Source: Bradyrhizobium sp. CCBAU 051011 (GTDB taxonomy: Bacteria; Pseudomonadota; Alphaproteobacteria; Rhizobiales; Xanthobacteraceae). From it: a stretch of DNA of 64,000 nucleotides. This document shows, piece by piece, positions 1 through 10,500 of this stretch. The first letter of the stretch is position 1. Every line of letters begins with the position of its first letter. The position numbers were made by a program, and so were the translations under genes. The stretch is from positions 8,474,501-8,538,500 of the forward strand of contig NZ_CP022222.1 of NCBI RefSeq assembly GCF_009930815.1, written 5' to 3'. The notes below the pieces were generated by a model, which was not told the DNA's origin, ran no database searches, and saw only the letters and a program-made list of their open reading frames with translations.

Positions 1-781
1 ACTCCACCGCCGCGATCGGGAGAGAACAGAATGTCGCGTTTGGGGGGCCAAATGCTGTTCCGCGTCGCCAGATTCCGGAACCATCTCCGCAGGTCCTTCT
101 AGCGCTAGGCAACCGAGCGCAGCTATCTCATCCGGCAGGAAAGAAACAAGGCAGCGCCGCCACGTTTACGCTCGAACATCTCAGTCCGCAGAGGAGAACA
201 CGCTCTAGAGAACTCGGGCATATCAGGATGGCTATCAACCTTTGTCGTCGCTCTAAGAGATGTTCTCATTTGTAAGCCGAGCACCAACCGAGGCGTACGG
301 GGCCAGCTTGTTCGATGCTCTACGCAAGCAGCATTGCGGGCGCGGGGCGACAAGTGTCGCTCACGTCGCGTAGGCATTTACTACCAATAAACCTCCGTAT
401 AATTTTCCCAACCTTTTTATGCCGGCCCGTTCATCTTCGTACAGTTGAGCCAATCCTCGACTTGGCCTTAGCTTTGCGAGCAAGCGAAAGCGGCTGATCC
501 TGGCAGCTCAAGAACTCGAGCACACCGTCATTATTGGTCTTGTTGAGGAGGGAATGCCCTCGGCTGGATCGGTCTATGGCGCCAGCTCCCAGTCGTAACA
601 CCAAAGCGGGGATGGACGGAGACGCGGTGCAAGATACCCCTGACTAGCACCGATATGCAGCAAAGCGGCTTCCGGTCGTGCGGTCCTGCTTGCTGCTGCG
701 GCAGGATTATCGGACCCCAAGCGGAAGCGCTGCGCCAAACGGCATCTAACGAACAACGATTCTGTATCAAAGAAGAACCAT
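1..781. other. Gene-poor leader upstream of nodP
   Basis: No convincing gene is seen on either strand. An open stretch on the plus strand ending at about 598 gives a short unrecognised peptide tail and may be a gene remnant. No nod box was found in front of nodP. A weak -24/-12-like match lies at 463-478 but is not supported by an activator site. Confidence 0.4.
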
Positions 782-1681
782 ATGCTGCCGAAACATCTGT
801 GTCGCCTCGAGGCTGAGTCGATCGAGATCATGCGTGAGGTAGTCGCCGGGTTCAAGAATCCGGTTATGCTCTACTCGATCGGTAAAGACTCGAGTGTCAT
901 GCTGCACGTCGCAATCAAGGCGTTCTATCCCGCGAAGTTGCCGTTTCCCCTCCTTCACGTCGATACGACCTGGAAATTCCGCGAGATGATCACTTTCCGG
1001 AATGAGACGGCCAAGCGGCTAGGCGTCGAACTCATCGTCCATGTGAACAAGGAGGGCCTTGAGCGCGGGATTAACCCAATCGATTCCGGCTCAGCTCTTC
1101 ATACTCGGGTGATGAAAACCGATGCCCTGAAGCAGGCGCTCGATCTCTATCAGTTCGATGCTGCGTTTGGTGGAGCGCGACGTGACGAGGAAAAGAGCCG
1201 CGCGAAAGAACGGATCTTCTCCTTCCGTTCAGCCGGGCACGTGTGGGATCCCCGCAACCAGCGGCCGGAGCTCTGGAACCTCTTCAACACCCAACTCCTC
1301 CAGGGCGAAACCATGCGTGTATTCGCAATGTCGAACTGGACCGAGCTCGACATCTGGGAATACATCATGCTCGAGAAGATCCCGGTCGTCCCGCTCTACT
1401 TCGCAAAGCCAAGACCCGTGGTGCGGCGAAGCGGCGCAACGATCATGGTCGACGACAAACGATTGCGTCTTCAATCCAACGAGACGCCGGAGATGCGCAT
1501 GATCCGTTTTCGCACGCTGGGATGCTATCCGCTGAGCGGGGCCATCGACTCCGACGCGACCACAATTGAGGACATTGTCGCGGAAATGCACACTGCGACC
1601 GTATCTGAGCGCCAGGGACGCTTGATCGATACCGATGAAGCCGCTTCGATGGAGAAGAAGAAGTGGGAAGGTTACTTTTGA
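782..1681 (+). CDS. nodP: Sulfate adenylyltransferase subunit 2 (CysD/NodP)
   Basis: This is the small, PP-loop subunit of ATP sulfurylase. It makes adenosine 5'-phosphosulfate from ATP and sulfate, for cysteine synthesis or for Nod-factor sulfation. The 299-residue length is normal for CysD/NodP. The pyrophosphatase loop SIGKDSSVM is at about residues 32-40, followed by the conserved HVDTTWKF segment and the R-rich [15 protein letters not shown] motif. The C-terminus ends in KKKWEGYF, as expected. The TGA stop overlaps the ATG of the next gene (TGATG), so it is translationally coupled to the GTPase subunit. The symbiotic setting favours the nodP name, but sequence alone does not separate nodP from housekeeping cysD. 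Confidence 0.85.
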   Translation: MLPKHLCRLEAESIEIMREVVAGFKNPVMLYSIGKDSSVMLHVAIKAFYPAKLPFPLLHVDTTWKFREMITFRNETAKRLGVELIVHVNKEGLERGINPIDSGSALHTRVMKTDALKQALDLYQFDAAFGGARRDEEKSRAKERIFSFRSAGHVWDPRNQRPELWNLFNTQLLQGETMRVFAMSNWTELDIWEYIMLEKIPVVPLYFAKPRPVVRRSGATIMVDDKRLRLQSNETPEMRMIRFRTLGCYPLSGAIDSDATTIEDIVAEMHTATVSERQGRLIDTDEAASMEKKKWEGYF

Positions 1682-3024
1682 TGCCTTCCAAGGCAACAAT
1701 CGACCGTGTCCAGGCCGGCAAGGACCAGCTGCGGTTCATCACCTGTGGTTCGGTAGACGACGGAAAGTCGACGCTGATCGGACGGCTATTGCATGATAGC
1801 AAGGTGATTTACGAGGATCAGCTCGCTGCGCTGGCACGCGACAGCGCCAAGCACGGCACCACCGGCAATGATGTTGATTTTGCTCTGCTAGTTGACGGGC
1901 TTGAAGCTGAACGGGAACAAGGCATCACGATCGATGTGGCCTATCGCTTTTTTACCACCCTGCGCCGATCGTTCATGGTGGCAGACACGCCCGGCCACGA
2001 GCAGTACACCCGCAACATGGCAACTGGCGCCTCGAACGCCCAGCTCGCCATCATTCTGATCGATGCCCGCAAAGGCGTGTTGGTCCAGACCAAGCGTCAC
2101 TCCTTCATCTGCTCGCTGCTAGGCATCCGCCATGTGGTGCTGGCAGTGAACAAAATCGACCTAGTCACGTACAACAAGGAGAGATTTGATCGGATCGTCG
2201 GCGATTATATGGCCTTTGCTGCCGGTCTTGGCTTCACCTCGGTCGTTCCGATCCCGATCTCCGCCCGGTACGGCGACAACGTCATCAACCAGTCCGATAA
2301 GACCAAGTGGTACCACGGCCCGTGCCTGCTCGACTATTTGGAGAGAATCGATATTCAATCCGACGTCGCGAGCCAGGTTTTCCGCTTTCCGGTTCAGTGG
2401 GTGAATCGGCCCAATCTGGACTTCCGCGGTTATGCCGGCTCAGTGGCCTCCGGAAGCATCTCGGCGGGAGATGAGATTGTTGTCGCAGCGTCTGGACGGA
2501 CCACGCGCGTCAAGCGAATCGTGACCCAGGACGGCGATCTTCCCCGCGCCGACGCTGGCGATGCCGTCACCATTACCCTCGAAGACGAGATCGATATCAG
2601 CCGTGGCGATCTTCTGGCGCGGCCGAACGAGCGACCTGAGGTCACCGACCAGTTCGCGGCTCATCTGATCTGGATGGACAACGAACCGCTCGTTGCTGGA
2701 CGCAATTACATCCTTCGCATTGGAACTCGGACCGGAGTCGCCGGTAGCATTACCGCGATCAAGCATCGGATCGACGTCGACACACGTGAGCACCTGGCAG
2801 CCAGGAAGCTTAGCCTCAACGAGATCGGCTTCTGCAATGTCGCGACGGCACTGCCCGTGGCCTTCGATCCGTACCAGGTCAATCGCAAGACCGGATCGTT
2901 CATTGTCATTGACCGCTTTACCAATCGCACCGTTGGCGCCGGCATGATTGCGTTCCCGCTGCGGCGGGCTACCAATATTGCTCGGCAACCGCTTTCAGTG
3001 GGAAAGAGCGAGCGGCCGCCCTGA
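1681..3024 (+). CDS. nodQ: Sulfate adenylyltransferase GTPase subunit (CysN part of NodQ)
   Basis: This is the regulatory GTPase of ATP sulfurylase, an EF-Tu-like translation-factor fold that couples GTP hydrolysis to APS formation. G1 is GSVDDGKST near the N-terminus, G3 is DTPGHEQY, and G4 is NKID. The start was taken at the ATG overlapping the nodP stop rather than further upstream. The product is about 447 residues, the CysN domain alone. In rhizobial NodQ this domain is usually fused to an APS kinase. Here the reading frame stops right after GKSERPP, and the kinase domain follows immediately in another frame. A single missing base near 3013-3016 would explain the break. Confidence 0.85.
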   Translation: MPSKATIDRVQAGKDQLRFITCGSVDDGKSTLIGRLLHDSKVIYEDQLAALARDSAKHGTTGNDVDFALLVDGLEAEREQGITIDVAYRFFTTLRRSFMVADTPGHEQYTRNMATGASNAQLAIILIDARKGVLVQTKRHSFICSLLGIRHVVLAVNKIDLVTYNKERFDRIVGDYMAFAAGLGFTSVVPIPISARYGDNVINQSDKTKWYHGPCLLDYLERIDIQSDVASQVFRFPVQWVNRPNLDFRGYAGSVASGSISAGDEIVVAASGRTTRVKRIVTQDGDLPRADAGDAVTITLEDEIDISRGDLLARPNERPEVTDQFAAHLIWMDNEPLVAGRNYILRIGTRTGVAGSITAIKHRIDVDTREHLAARKLSLNEIGFCNVATALPVAFDPYQVNRKTGSFIVIDRFTNRTVGAGMIAFPLRRATNIARQPLSVGKSERPP

Positions 3025-3566
3025 AGAATCAAAAGCCTTGCATCATCTGGTTCACCGGCCTGTCCGGTGCCGGCAAGTCGACAATCGCCAACATCGTCGA
3101 TCAAAAGCTGTTCGCAATGTCGTGTCACACCATGCTGCTGGACGGCGACAACGTGCGGCATGGGTTGAACCGAGACCTCGGTTTCTCCGAGGCCGATCGT
3201 GTCGAGAATATTCGACGTGTCGGCGAAGTCGCCAAGTTGATGGCCGACGGTGGCCTGATCGTGATTTGCTCGTTCATCTCGCCCTACAGAGCGGAGCGAG
3301 ACATGGTGCGGAACCTGGTTGCTAAGGAGGAGTTCATCGAAATCTTTGTCGACACGCCCCTTGAAGAATGCGTGCGGCGCGATCCTAAGGGTCTCTATTC
3401 GAAGGCGAAGTCTGGCAAGATCAAGAACTTCACGGGTATCGATGCACCCTACGAAATACCGATGAGACCCGATTTTCATCTCAGGACCATGGATCAGACG
3501 CCTGAGCAACTTGCGGAGGCCGTCATAGATGTCCTGAAGGTGCGCGCAATCGTCCACGGTCACTAG
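3021..3566 (+). CDS. Adenylylsulfate kinase domain (CysC part of NodQ), detached by frameshift
   Basis: APS kinase phosphorylates adenosine phosphosulfate to PAPS, the sulfate donor of Nod-factor sulfotransferases. The P-loop GLSGAGKST is read from about 3060 in this frame. The first ATG, at 3117, lies after the P-loop, so an ATG-started product would be inactive. Only a CTG at 3021, inside the last codons of the CysN frame, or a frameshift could supply the P-loop. Later motifs are normal: [30 protein letters not shown] and [11 protein letters not shown]. The layout is best explained as the second half of a NodQ fusion gene broken by one deleted base. Activity of the kinase half is doubtful unless ribosomes reinitiate at a non-ATG codon. 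The TAG stop abuts the left end of an IS. Confidence 0.75.
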   Translation: MKNQKPCIIWFTGLSGAGKSTIANIVDQKLFAMSCHTMLLDGDNVRHGLNRDLGFSEADRVENIRRVGEVAKLMADGGLIVICSFISPYRAERDMVRNLVAKEEFIEIFVDTPLEECVRRDPKGLYSKAKSGKIKNFTGIDAPYEIPMRPDFHLRTMDQTPEQLAEAVIDVLKVRAIVHGH

Positions 3567-4011
3567 GGTCTGTACCTAATTAATGAACTCTGATTCCTTT
3601 GCGCTGACTTGATTCGGCGCGGGGGATGCGATGCGTAAGGGACTGTTCTGGCTCAACGACAAGCAGTGGGCTCGGATTGAGCCGCATTTGCCGACGAACC
3701 AGACCGGATCGGACCGCGATGACGATCGCCGTATCATCAGCGGTATCGTTCACATGCTTCAATGCGGCGCACGTTGGCGCGATTGTCCGCCCGACTATGG
3801 TCCCTACACAACGATCTACAATCGGTTCAATCGTTGGGTAGAGTCGAGATGTGGCGCGGTGGCGGTAGGCTGAACATATCTGTTTGCCGCCTCTTTCGTC
3901 TGGCGGTGCCTTAGTGGTTCACCCTTGGCTCCGTTTCCACATCCCGCTCATCGTACCGGACAGGCAGATTTGGCGAGTAGGCCGGTGGAATCTCACCGCC
4001 GGCCTCTCATA

Positions 4012-4045
4012 GATCCCAGCGTGAGACTCTCGCCTCACTGGGCTC
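4012..4045 (-). ncRNA. Group II intron domain V hairpin
   Basis: On the minus strand a 34-base segment begins GAGCCCAGTGAG and ends CTCACGCTGGGATC. These arms pair into a long hairpin with an AGC near its 5' foot, as in catalytic domain V. It lies just downstream of the reverse-transcriptase C-terminus, the expected place. The distance from here to the inferred 3' border (about 170 bases) is longer than usual, in keeping with a composite or rearranged intron. Confidence 0.55.
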
Positions 4046-4048
4046 CCA

Positions 4049-5077
4049 TCAGGCGAACGAGCCGCGTATGCCGATCTTCCAGTGTGCGAACAACCCGGAA
4101 CGTTCTCGAGATAGTCGTTCGAGAACGCGGCCGGCCTTGGCCTTACGACCCATAAAGCGTTTGAACTTCCGCATCATCCAAGCCTCGATTGTCTGATTGA
4201 CGTATCGAAGGATTGGCCCCAGAGCCGCCCGCGTGAATCGACCGTAATACTCAATCCACCCCCGCAGGAGTGGATTGAGCTGCCGAGCGATGTCAGCCAT
4301 TGACACATGGGTCCGTCTTCGGAGGTTCAAATCCCGGATTGCCGCCCGCATAGACTTCAGCGCCGAAGCGCTGACCCCAGGTAGAAAACTGCAGAACACC
4401 GAGGCGTCTTGCGAGTTCTTTGCCCGTCGCGGCCGGAAGCAGTAGCCAAGGAAGTCAAACTAGACGTTCGAATAGCTCCCCTTCCGCCGGCTGTCCTTAC
4501 AGTAGACAATCCTGGTTTTGGTGGGGTGCATCTCAAGCCGGCATTCCGCCAGGCGAGGTTCGATGTAGAGCAGCGCCCACTTGCACGTCACGTGCTTCCG
4601 GACAGCCCGTAGCAAAAGTTCGTGGTCGATGTTGTCGAACAGACCTTTGATGTCGAACTCGAGAACCCAGTCGTATTTCCAGCACCGCTTGCGCGTGACG
4701 CCGATAGCATCGAGTGCCGATTTTCCCGGCCGATAGCCATAGGAGTCTGCCAAAAATATTGGGTCCAAGTCCGGCTCAATGAGTTGTTTGACAACCATCT
4801 GGGCCACTCGATCCGCTAAGGTTGGCACACCTAAAATCCGCTGGCCTCCAGCCTTTTTGGGAATGGAGACGGCGCGCACCGGTGGCGGAAAGTAGCTTCC
4901 CGAGCTCATCCGATTCCACAGCTTGTAGAGATTGTTCTGCAAGTCGGAGTCGAACTGCTCGATCGTCTGTCCATCCACACCGGCCGAACCCGCATTGGAT
5001 TTGACCGCTTTGTAAGCCTCGTACACACGTTTCTTATCGATATGAAACGGCTTGTTTGTCGTGATCGTCGTCGTCAT
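4049..5077 (-). pseudogene. Group II intron reverse transcriptase/maturase, broken (copy B)
   Basis: The N-terminal RT region is clear: KRVYEAYKAVKSNAGSAGVDG, IPKKAGGQRILGVPTLADRVAQ, LADSYGYRPGKSALDA and EFDIKGLFDNIDHELL. After KWALLYIE the sequence jumps straight to RLAECRLEMHPTKTRIVYCKD. The segment that should contain the catalytic YADD box, about 70 residues, is missing in frame. An in-frame TAG at about 4460 replaces the lysine expected before FDFLGYCFRPR. The frame then continues to the maturase domain with LNPLLRGWIEYYGRF. The protein is therefore inactive. Confidence 0.8.
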
Positions 5078-5652
5078 CCTGTTTCCAGTTGGTACGTCAA
5101 TACGATTTGTCCTGACCCGACCCCTTTGCTCCGGCCCGATTACGGGGCCTTCACCGCTCGTACGGGTCGGTCCGCCCCAGGCCCTGGCTTCGGTACTCTC
5201 GCCTCGCAGTTTTGGCCGCTTCAGCTTCTCCCTTGGCATCCAGGGACTGGTTCCTGCAGTTCCACACGAAAGCCTGCATCCGCTTCACGCCCCCTATACG
5301 CCGACTGCTATCTGTCCAGTACCCAGGTAACCGACAGATTTATCCCAGAGGATGCGAGCGCCTCCGGTTTTGGCAGTGTCTAAAGCCTTTCGGCGCGTCA
5401 CCGAGGGTTTGCTCACGCTCGTCTCTCGAATGCTCACCTGCCCGAATTCCATTCGGACTTTTGATCCAACGCTCACCACCACGCCTTTTGAACGCAGCAG
5501 CTTGGACTGGTTTGGGACCTGCTCCTGAAAGCCGATCCCGAGGGGCCCACCCTCATCTTTCGCGCAGCTTATCCCCACGGTCAGTTGTTCATTGCAAACT
5601 CCCTTCCGTGTGCATCTGCAGCACACCCCGCATCCGGCTCTCGGACAAGACT

Positions 5653-6205
5653 TCAAGCCTTCGCCCACGGCATGTCGCGCCCAAGCGCGGTTAAGCGTAC
5701 GAGCCCGAAGTACCCGTAGAGGTGCGAGAGTGGATAGGTCCCGCCCCTGCGTCGCCTGACCTTGTGCTTGAAGCGCAACCACAGGCGCAACCGCACAGCC
5801 GCGTAGTTGTCGAGCGCCCGATACGCTTTGGTGACGGTGCCTACATTGAAGTAGTTCGCCCATCCGCGCAGCGTGCGGTTCAACTGGCCTACGAGCTCCG
5901 TGGTCTCTTGCCAAGTTCCTGATGGGGCGGTGAGCGCGCGAACGCTTTCGATCACGCGTTTGATGCTCTTGCGCGATGGCCGGTACCCCAGGCGCGCCTG
6001 GCCGGTTTTCGCTGAGTACATCCGCCCGAACGTGTAACCCAGGAAGTCGAACTCTCCTTCCGGTACCTTGCAGATTCGTGTCTTCTCCTCGTTGACCATC
6101 AGCTTCAGCATTCCCATGATCCTGCGCAGTTGTCGCAAGGCCTCTTCAGCTTTGCCCCGCCTGCACAAGATTACGAGATCGTCGGCGTAGGTCCCGGCCT
6201 GTCCC
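5653..6205 (-). pseudogene. Group II intron reverse transcriptase/maturase, N-terminally deleted (copy A)
   Basis: This is the C-terminal half of a second, different intron-encoded protein. The catalytic [13 protein letters not shown] box is read at about 6164-6192 just upstream of the first in-frame ATG. It is followed by [23 protein letters not shown] and a maturase domain with [15 protein letters not shown] and [10 protein letters not shown]. Everything N-terminal to the YADD box is lost. It sits upstream, in intron orientation, of copy B, so together they form a composite element. Confidence 0.75.
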
Positions 6206-6796
6206 TCGCGGGCGTCCGGTTAATCATCCCTGACCACGTCGTGGGGCCTCCCGTGTTGCGTACGCTTTCCTTGTGTACATGCCGTCGCCACTACCCCGGC
6301 ACAGCGACTGGAGGTATTGCTTCGCTCACGCCGTCCCAGTCGTGTCAGCCTTCCTCATATATGGCCGTCGGGTCGGCCTGTGCATCGTCCTTTTCGAGGC
6401 TTGCTCGGCGTTCACTTGCGTTACGGCCTGCACACTCGCGCGGTCACCGTATATCGTGACACGCTATCCGAAGGCTTCAGCCACTTCGTCACCTCCATAG
6501 CTGCTCCGGTTGCTTCCGGCTGGAGCGTTTGCCGGGTGGGACTTGCACCCACTGGAAAGCGCCGCCTTATCACGGCGCACGCCAAGCGCGGACATTGGCA
6601 GGCATCTTCGAAGCGCTTGCCCGCGATGGCGACTCCACCTCGATCAAAGGGCATCGCTCGGCGAGCGACGAAAAGGGGGGAGCACAAACAGGCGGTCGGC
6701 CGCTCGCGTGGCGGACGGACCACGAAAATCCACGCGCTGAGCGATCCTGATTGCAGGCCTTGCGCATTTCACCTCGTTCCGGGACAAGCGGACTTG

Positions 6797-7095
6797 AGAT
6801 GGCCGATGACCGGCTCGACGGCGGAACGCCTTCGCAGCTCGCGCTTGATCTGTGGCGTCACCCGCCCCTTCTGCCCTGAGGTGAACACCCTGAACTTGTA
6901 ATCGGGTGGGGCATTGTGGCCGCGATAGTGTCGGCGAGGAGGCGCTCGAGGGTGATGCCGATGAGGGCCTCCATATCCGGAATGACGGTTGCGAGCGTAT
7001 GCCCGTCATAGGGGGTGCCGGGCAGCGCCTTCACGTGGGTCACGAATTGACCGCCTTTGAACGCCATCATGCGGCGGCTCTTGTAGAGACGACCG
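6797..7095 (-). pseudogene. IS5-type transposase C-terminal remnant
   Basis: The segment matches the C-terminal part of the intact transposase at 60990-62339, including GGQFVTHVKALPG and PYDGHTL. DNA similarity continues through a frameshift into the part encoding RRRSAVEPVIGHLK. It is an old, truncated copy facing the other way from the preceding IS. Confidence 0.7.
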
Positions 7096-7189
7096 CGGAA
7101 AGAACCATGAACCCGGCAGTGGATCAGGTTTGTCTATCGGGGTTGACACCGTGCCCGCGATTAAAGAACGAAGACTCATTCATATAATA

Positions 7190-7258
7190 ATGCGGCGCGC
7201 GCTGGCGCGACCCGCCCGACTGTGCCCTTACACGACGGTTTACAATCGTTTCAATCAC
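7190..7258 (+). mobile_element. Tiny IS427-type transposase remnant
   Basis: The plus strand encodes a short scrap resembling the CGARWRD...YTTVYNRFNHW part of IS427-type transposases, with a frameshift. It is sandwiched between the IS5-type remnant and the IS66 remnant. Confidence 0.45.
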
Positions 7259-7549
7259 TGCTGCGGCGCTCGACGATGGCGCTGCAATCTTCTCGGCTGC
7301 CATCTGCGCTGCGGTCTTAGCTTGCGCCGCGGTCTCCTCCACGTTGGCGAGCTTTAGCTCGAGCTGCTCCAGCAATGCGCCTTGCTCGGAGGACTGTCCG
7401 AACTGCTCGTGCCGGAGCTTTTTGATCGTGAGTTTGAGCTTCTCGATCAGCAAGGCCCCCTGGGCTTCGGCTTCCGCGGCCAAACAGGCCGCTCGCTCGG
7501 GCGAGCCCCCCGGTGTAGTGTCCGGGAGAGCCGCTCCAGCCAGCTCCAT
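7253..7549 (-). pseudogene. IS66-family TnpC N-terminal remnant
   Basis: About 95 residues resemble the N-terminus of IS66 TnpC: ALLIEKLKLTIKKLRHEQFGQSS followed by an Ala/Gln-rich coiled coil. The remainder of the roughly 530-residue transposase is gone. Its ATG overlaps the stop codon of the effector gene (TAATG), so the IS66 insertion lies directly at the 3' end of that gene. Confidence 0.65.
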
Positions 7550-10500
7550 TAGCCCAAGCCGGGATGAGCCAGTCGACTCTGGAGGGACCGCCGATTGGCG
7601 ACGAGGTTGTCAAGGTGCAGCGGCTCGTGCGCTGGCCGCTCTCCTTGGGCCAATCGTCGAACCAGCGCCCGCGTGCCGTCCACCACAAAGACGCCGCAAT
7701 CATAGCTGTTCCGTTGCTGGGCCATGCTGGGTGACTCCAGGCGGGCGCGCAGCCGTCGTGCGAGCTGCGCTGCCGCCTCGTGGTTGTGTCCCCGGACAGA
7801 GTCGTAGTGATAGGCAACCGACTCTCCTCGCGTGTGGCGATCAAGGAGCAGCAGCGACCAATGCGTGCCGAGGCGATTAGGATCCATAGCGTCGTTCACT
7901 GGCAGGAACAGGAAGTCGGCCGTATCATTACCATTTGGATCGTAGACGATGCGCTGGAACGCGCGGAGCATGTCGGGTTCGGCGCCGAAGCGCAGTTGAT
8001 AGTGAGCTATCAGGGGGTCCACGAACTGCGTCAGGGCGGCGAGTTCCGGACGGCCCCGCCGCAACTCCTCCGCCAGGAGCTCGTAATCCCTGTGGATATG
8101 CTTGTCGCCCAGCCATTCCTTGGCGCCGAGCTCTAGTCCACTGCGGCCGTGGGAGGAGGCGGTCGGATCCAAAGCCCCGATCTGAGCATCGGCGGATGTG
8201 CGCGGGAAAGGCGCATAACGAGCATCATCACGCAGCTCCTGCAGCGTGGGCGGATCTAGATCAATCACCTGCGGTCTGGGCGCATCCCGACCAACAAATG
8301 ATACAGGACCAGCGTAGGTGTCCGAGCGACCCCTGGCAGGATGGGCTGGCGCAAAGTGAGCATCGTCGCGCAACTCGGACGGCGTTGGCGCATTCAGATC
8401 AACGAATGGCTCAAGACCAGCGTAGGTGTCTGAGCGAACCCTGGCAGGAGCGGCTGGCGCAAAGTGAGCATCGTCGCGCAACTCGGACGGCGTTGGCGCA
8501 TTCAGATCAACAAATGGCTCAAGACCAGCGTAGGTGTCTGAGCGAACCCTGGCACGAGCGGCTGACGCAAAGTGAGCATCGTCGCGCAACTCGGACGGCG
8601 GTGGCGCATTCAGATCAACAAATGGCTCAAGACCAGCGTAGGTGTCTGAGCGAACCCTGGCACGAGCGGCTGGCGCAAAGTGAGCATCGTCGCGCAACTC
8701 GGACGGCGGTGGCGCATTCAGATCAACAAATGGCTCAAGACCATCGTAGGTGTCTGAGCGAACCCTGGCACGAGCGGCTGACGCAAAGTGAGCATCGTCG
8801 CGCAACTCGGACGGCGGTGGCGCATTCAGATCAACAAATGGCTCACGCCTGCCCTTAGCATTTGACGCGGGCCTGGATGGTGATCCTGGTTCTTGCCGCT
8901 GTTCACTCAACCAAACCCAAGCTCCAGCGCTTCGGCTGGCCGGCGTTGAGGGAAGATCCTGCGAAGAGCCGGAAAACCGATCGCCCTGCGCGTCCGGCGA
9001 GCTCGGCTGCTCAGGGCCTCGCAGCCCCAGCTCTCGGTTCGCCTCGATGAGTTTCAAGTAGCTGCGAAGATGCGACAAATCGGGACCGTGTACTCTGCCT
9101 CCAGTCCGTTGGAATGCTACCACGTCATCGTCGAGGGATAACTGCTGCCTGCTGGAGCCGTTTAGTCGCCCAATAATGCTCCCTTTGCCATTCCCTCTAA
9201 GCCACGCACTCAGCGCGCGAAGACGTGTCGCCCGCTGTTGCGCAGACTGCCTCAGCTTCGCAGTCGGGGTTTTAAGATCTTTCAGGGCTTGGCTCAGCGC
9301 GCCCTCGATGAGGGGCGCATCTTCTGGATGAGGAACGTGGTGACGGGGGGCACCGAGAACGCGGGGTTCGGGTGCTTCGACTTCTTCCCCCCCACGTAGC
9401 AGCCGCCTGAGAACGTCCACAGCCGATCTAATGCGGTTCTGAGTGTCACGGCCCAAGCTCCTGTACTTCGCCATTTCCTCATCGAGCGATGAACCGTCTC
9501 GCAGCCGAGAAGCTACAGGGCCCCTATGACTTGCGTTGACCCAGCGGACAAAAGTCCTAAGCCCGGAAACACTGTTGTTGATGGCCCCTGGGGTGAGCTT
9601 GCGCCGCTCGGCGTCTACACGAAACATCGCCAAGAGCTCCGCGTCTTCGGCCGGAAGCTGCTCGCCGATCAGCTCGTCCGGCGACGACACCGGAGCTTGC
9701 CTCTGCGATGGTGACGCCGCCAGTTGATGGGATGGGGTCTGCATCAGCTGCCGCTCAACCGCGTCGCCCTGCGGAGGCGGCGAGGAGCTGGGTCCGTCCA
9801 TCGTCTCCAAAAGCAGATCCTGCTGGTTCGCAGGCAGAGTCTCCGGCCAGCTGACAGCTCCGTTCGACCCGCTGTGCTGCGCAGTCGCGGTGAGGGTCGG
9901 CTTCGTCTCGGCGCGAACCGCGTCTTCGAGATCAGGAAGGGGGCGAATATGACGCAGGAGTTCGATCGCTCTAGCCCCCGCCGGCGACCTCAGGAGATGA
10001 GCCAGTGCGGCTCCGGCTTTTCTGCGGCCATGGGGGTCCGCCTCCTTATACCGACTGACATCTTCATCCAGCGAGTCGTGGCCAAGCCGAGCAGCAATGC
10101 CGGGCTTATCGTTTTCACGGAGGTAATCACTGAAATCGATAAGAAGAGTTGCATAGCTCCTGGCGGTGTTGGCAGTGCTTGGGGCTGCTTCTTCCTTGTA
10201 CCTTTTGATGAGATCCGCATCCTGCGGATAGGGATTCCGCTCAACCCGGCTTGCAAACGGCGTGATGCCGCCCGGCGATTGGGAGGCTCGAAGATGATCC
10301 AGTGGGGTAGCGATGGCCTGCTCCTCCTTCTCGGCGAACTCCTGGGCATCCTTGTCCAGCGACTTGTCGTAAAGCCGGGAAGCAATGCCCGGCTTGTCGT
10401 TCTTCACGAGCCAATGCCCCAAGCTGAGAAGACCACGTAGATTGCGGCCGACCGTGCTCTCGGAGGCCCCAGCCTTGATGAGTGCCGGCCTCAGCCCCTC

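Larger units (their letters stand above)
3839..6580 (-). mobile_element. Group II intron (composite, degenerate) inserted antisense in an IS transposase
   Basis: Read on the minus strand, the element starts at 6580 with GTGCGCC, which fits the GUGYG 5' consensus, and ends at 3839 with ...CTAC, which fits a 3' AY end. Its excision restores the interrupted transposase frame, which fixes both borders. Two different reverse-transcriptase fragments lie inside, so the body is either two introns recombined or one inserted into another. A domain V hairpin is visible at 4012-4045. Both intron-encoded proteins are damaged, so autonomous mobility is unlikely. Confidence 0.7.
3567..6795 (+). pseudogene. 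IS5-family (IS427-like) transposase interrupted by a group II intron
   Basis: The first half (3631-3838) encodes a typical IS427-group N-terminus: WLNDKQWARIEPHLP and CGARWRDCPPDYGPYTTIYNRFNRW. The second half resumes at 6581 with AKRGHWQ followed by IFEALARDGD, then SIKGHRSAS and GRSRGGRTTKIHAL. Removing 3839-6580 brings NRW and AKRGHWQ together exactly as in intact relatives. The second half carries frameshifts and breaks off at about 6795 against another IS remnant. The element begins immediately after the nodQ stop codon. Confidence 0.75.

Noticed and set aside
463..478. TGGCCTTAGCTTTGCG resembling a sigma-54 promoter upstream of nodP
   Set aside because: Three positions deviate, no activator site is present, and it lies about 300 bases from the gene.
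8215..8850. Regularly spaced repeats considered as a CRISPR array
   Set aside because: The units are contiguous 108-bp coding repeats with no unique spacers. No other CRISPR-like pattern was seen.
7935..8858. A 307-codon plus-strand frame with perfect repeats
   Set aside because: It is the antisense of the effector repeats. The minus-strand frame has the catalytic domain and tts box.
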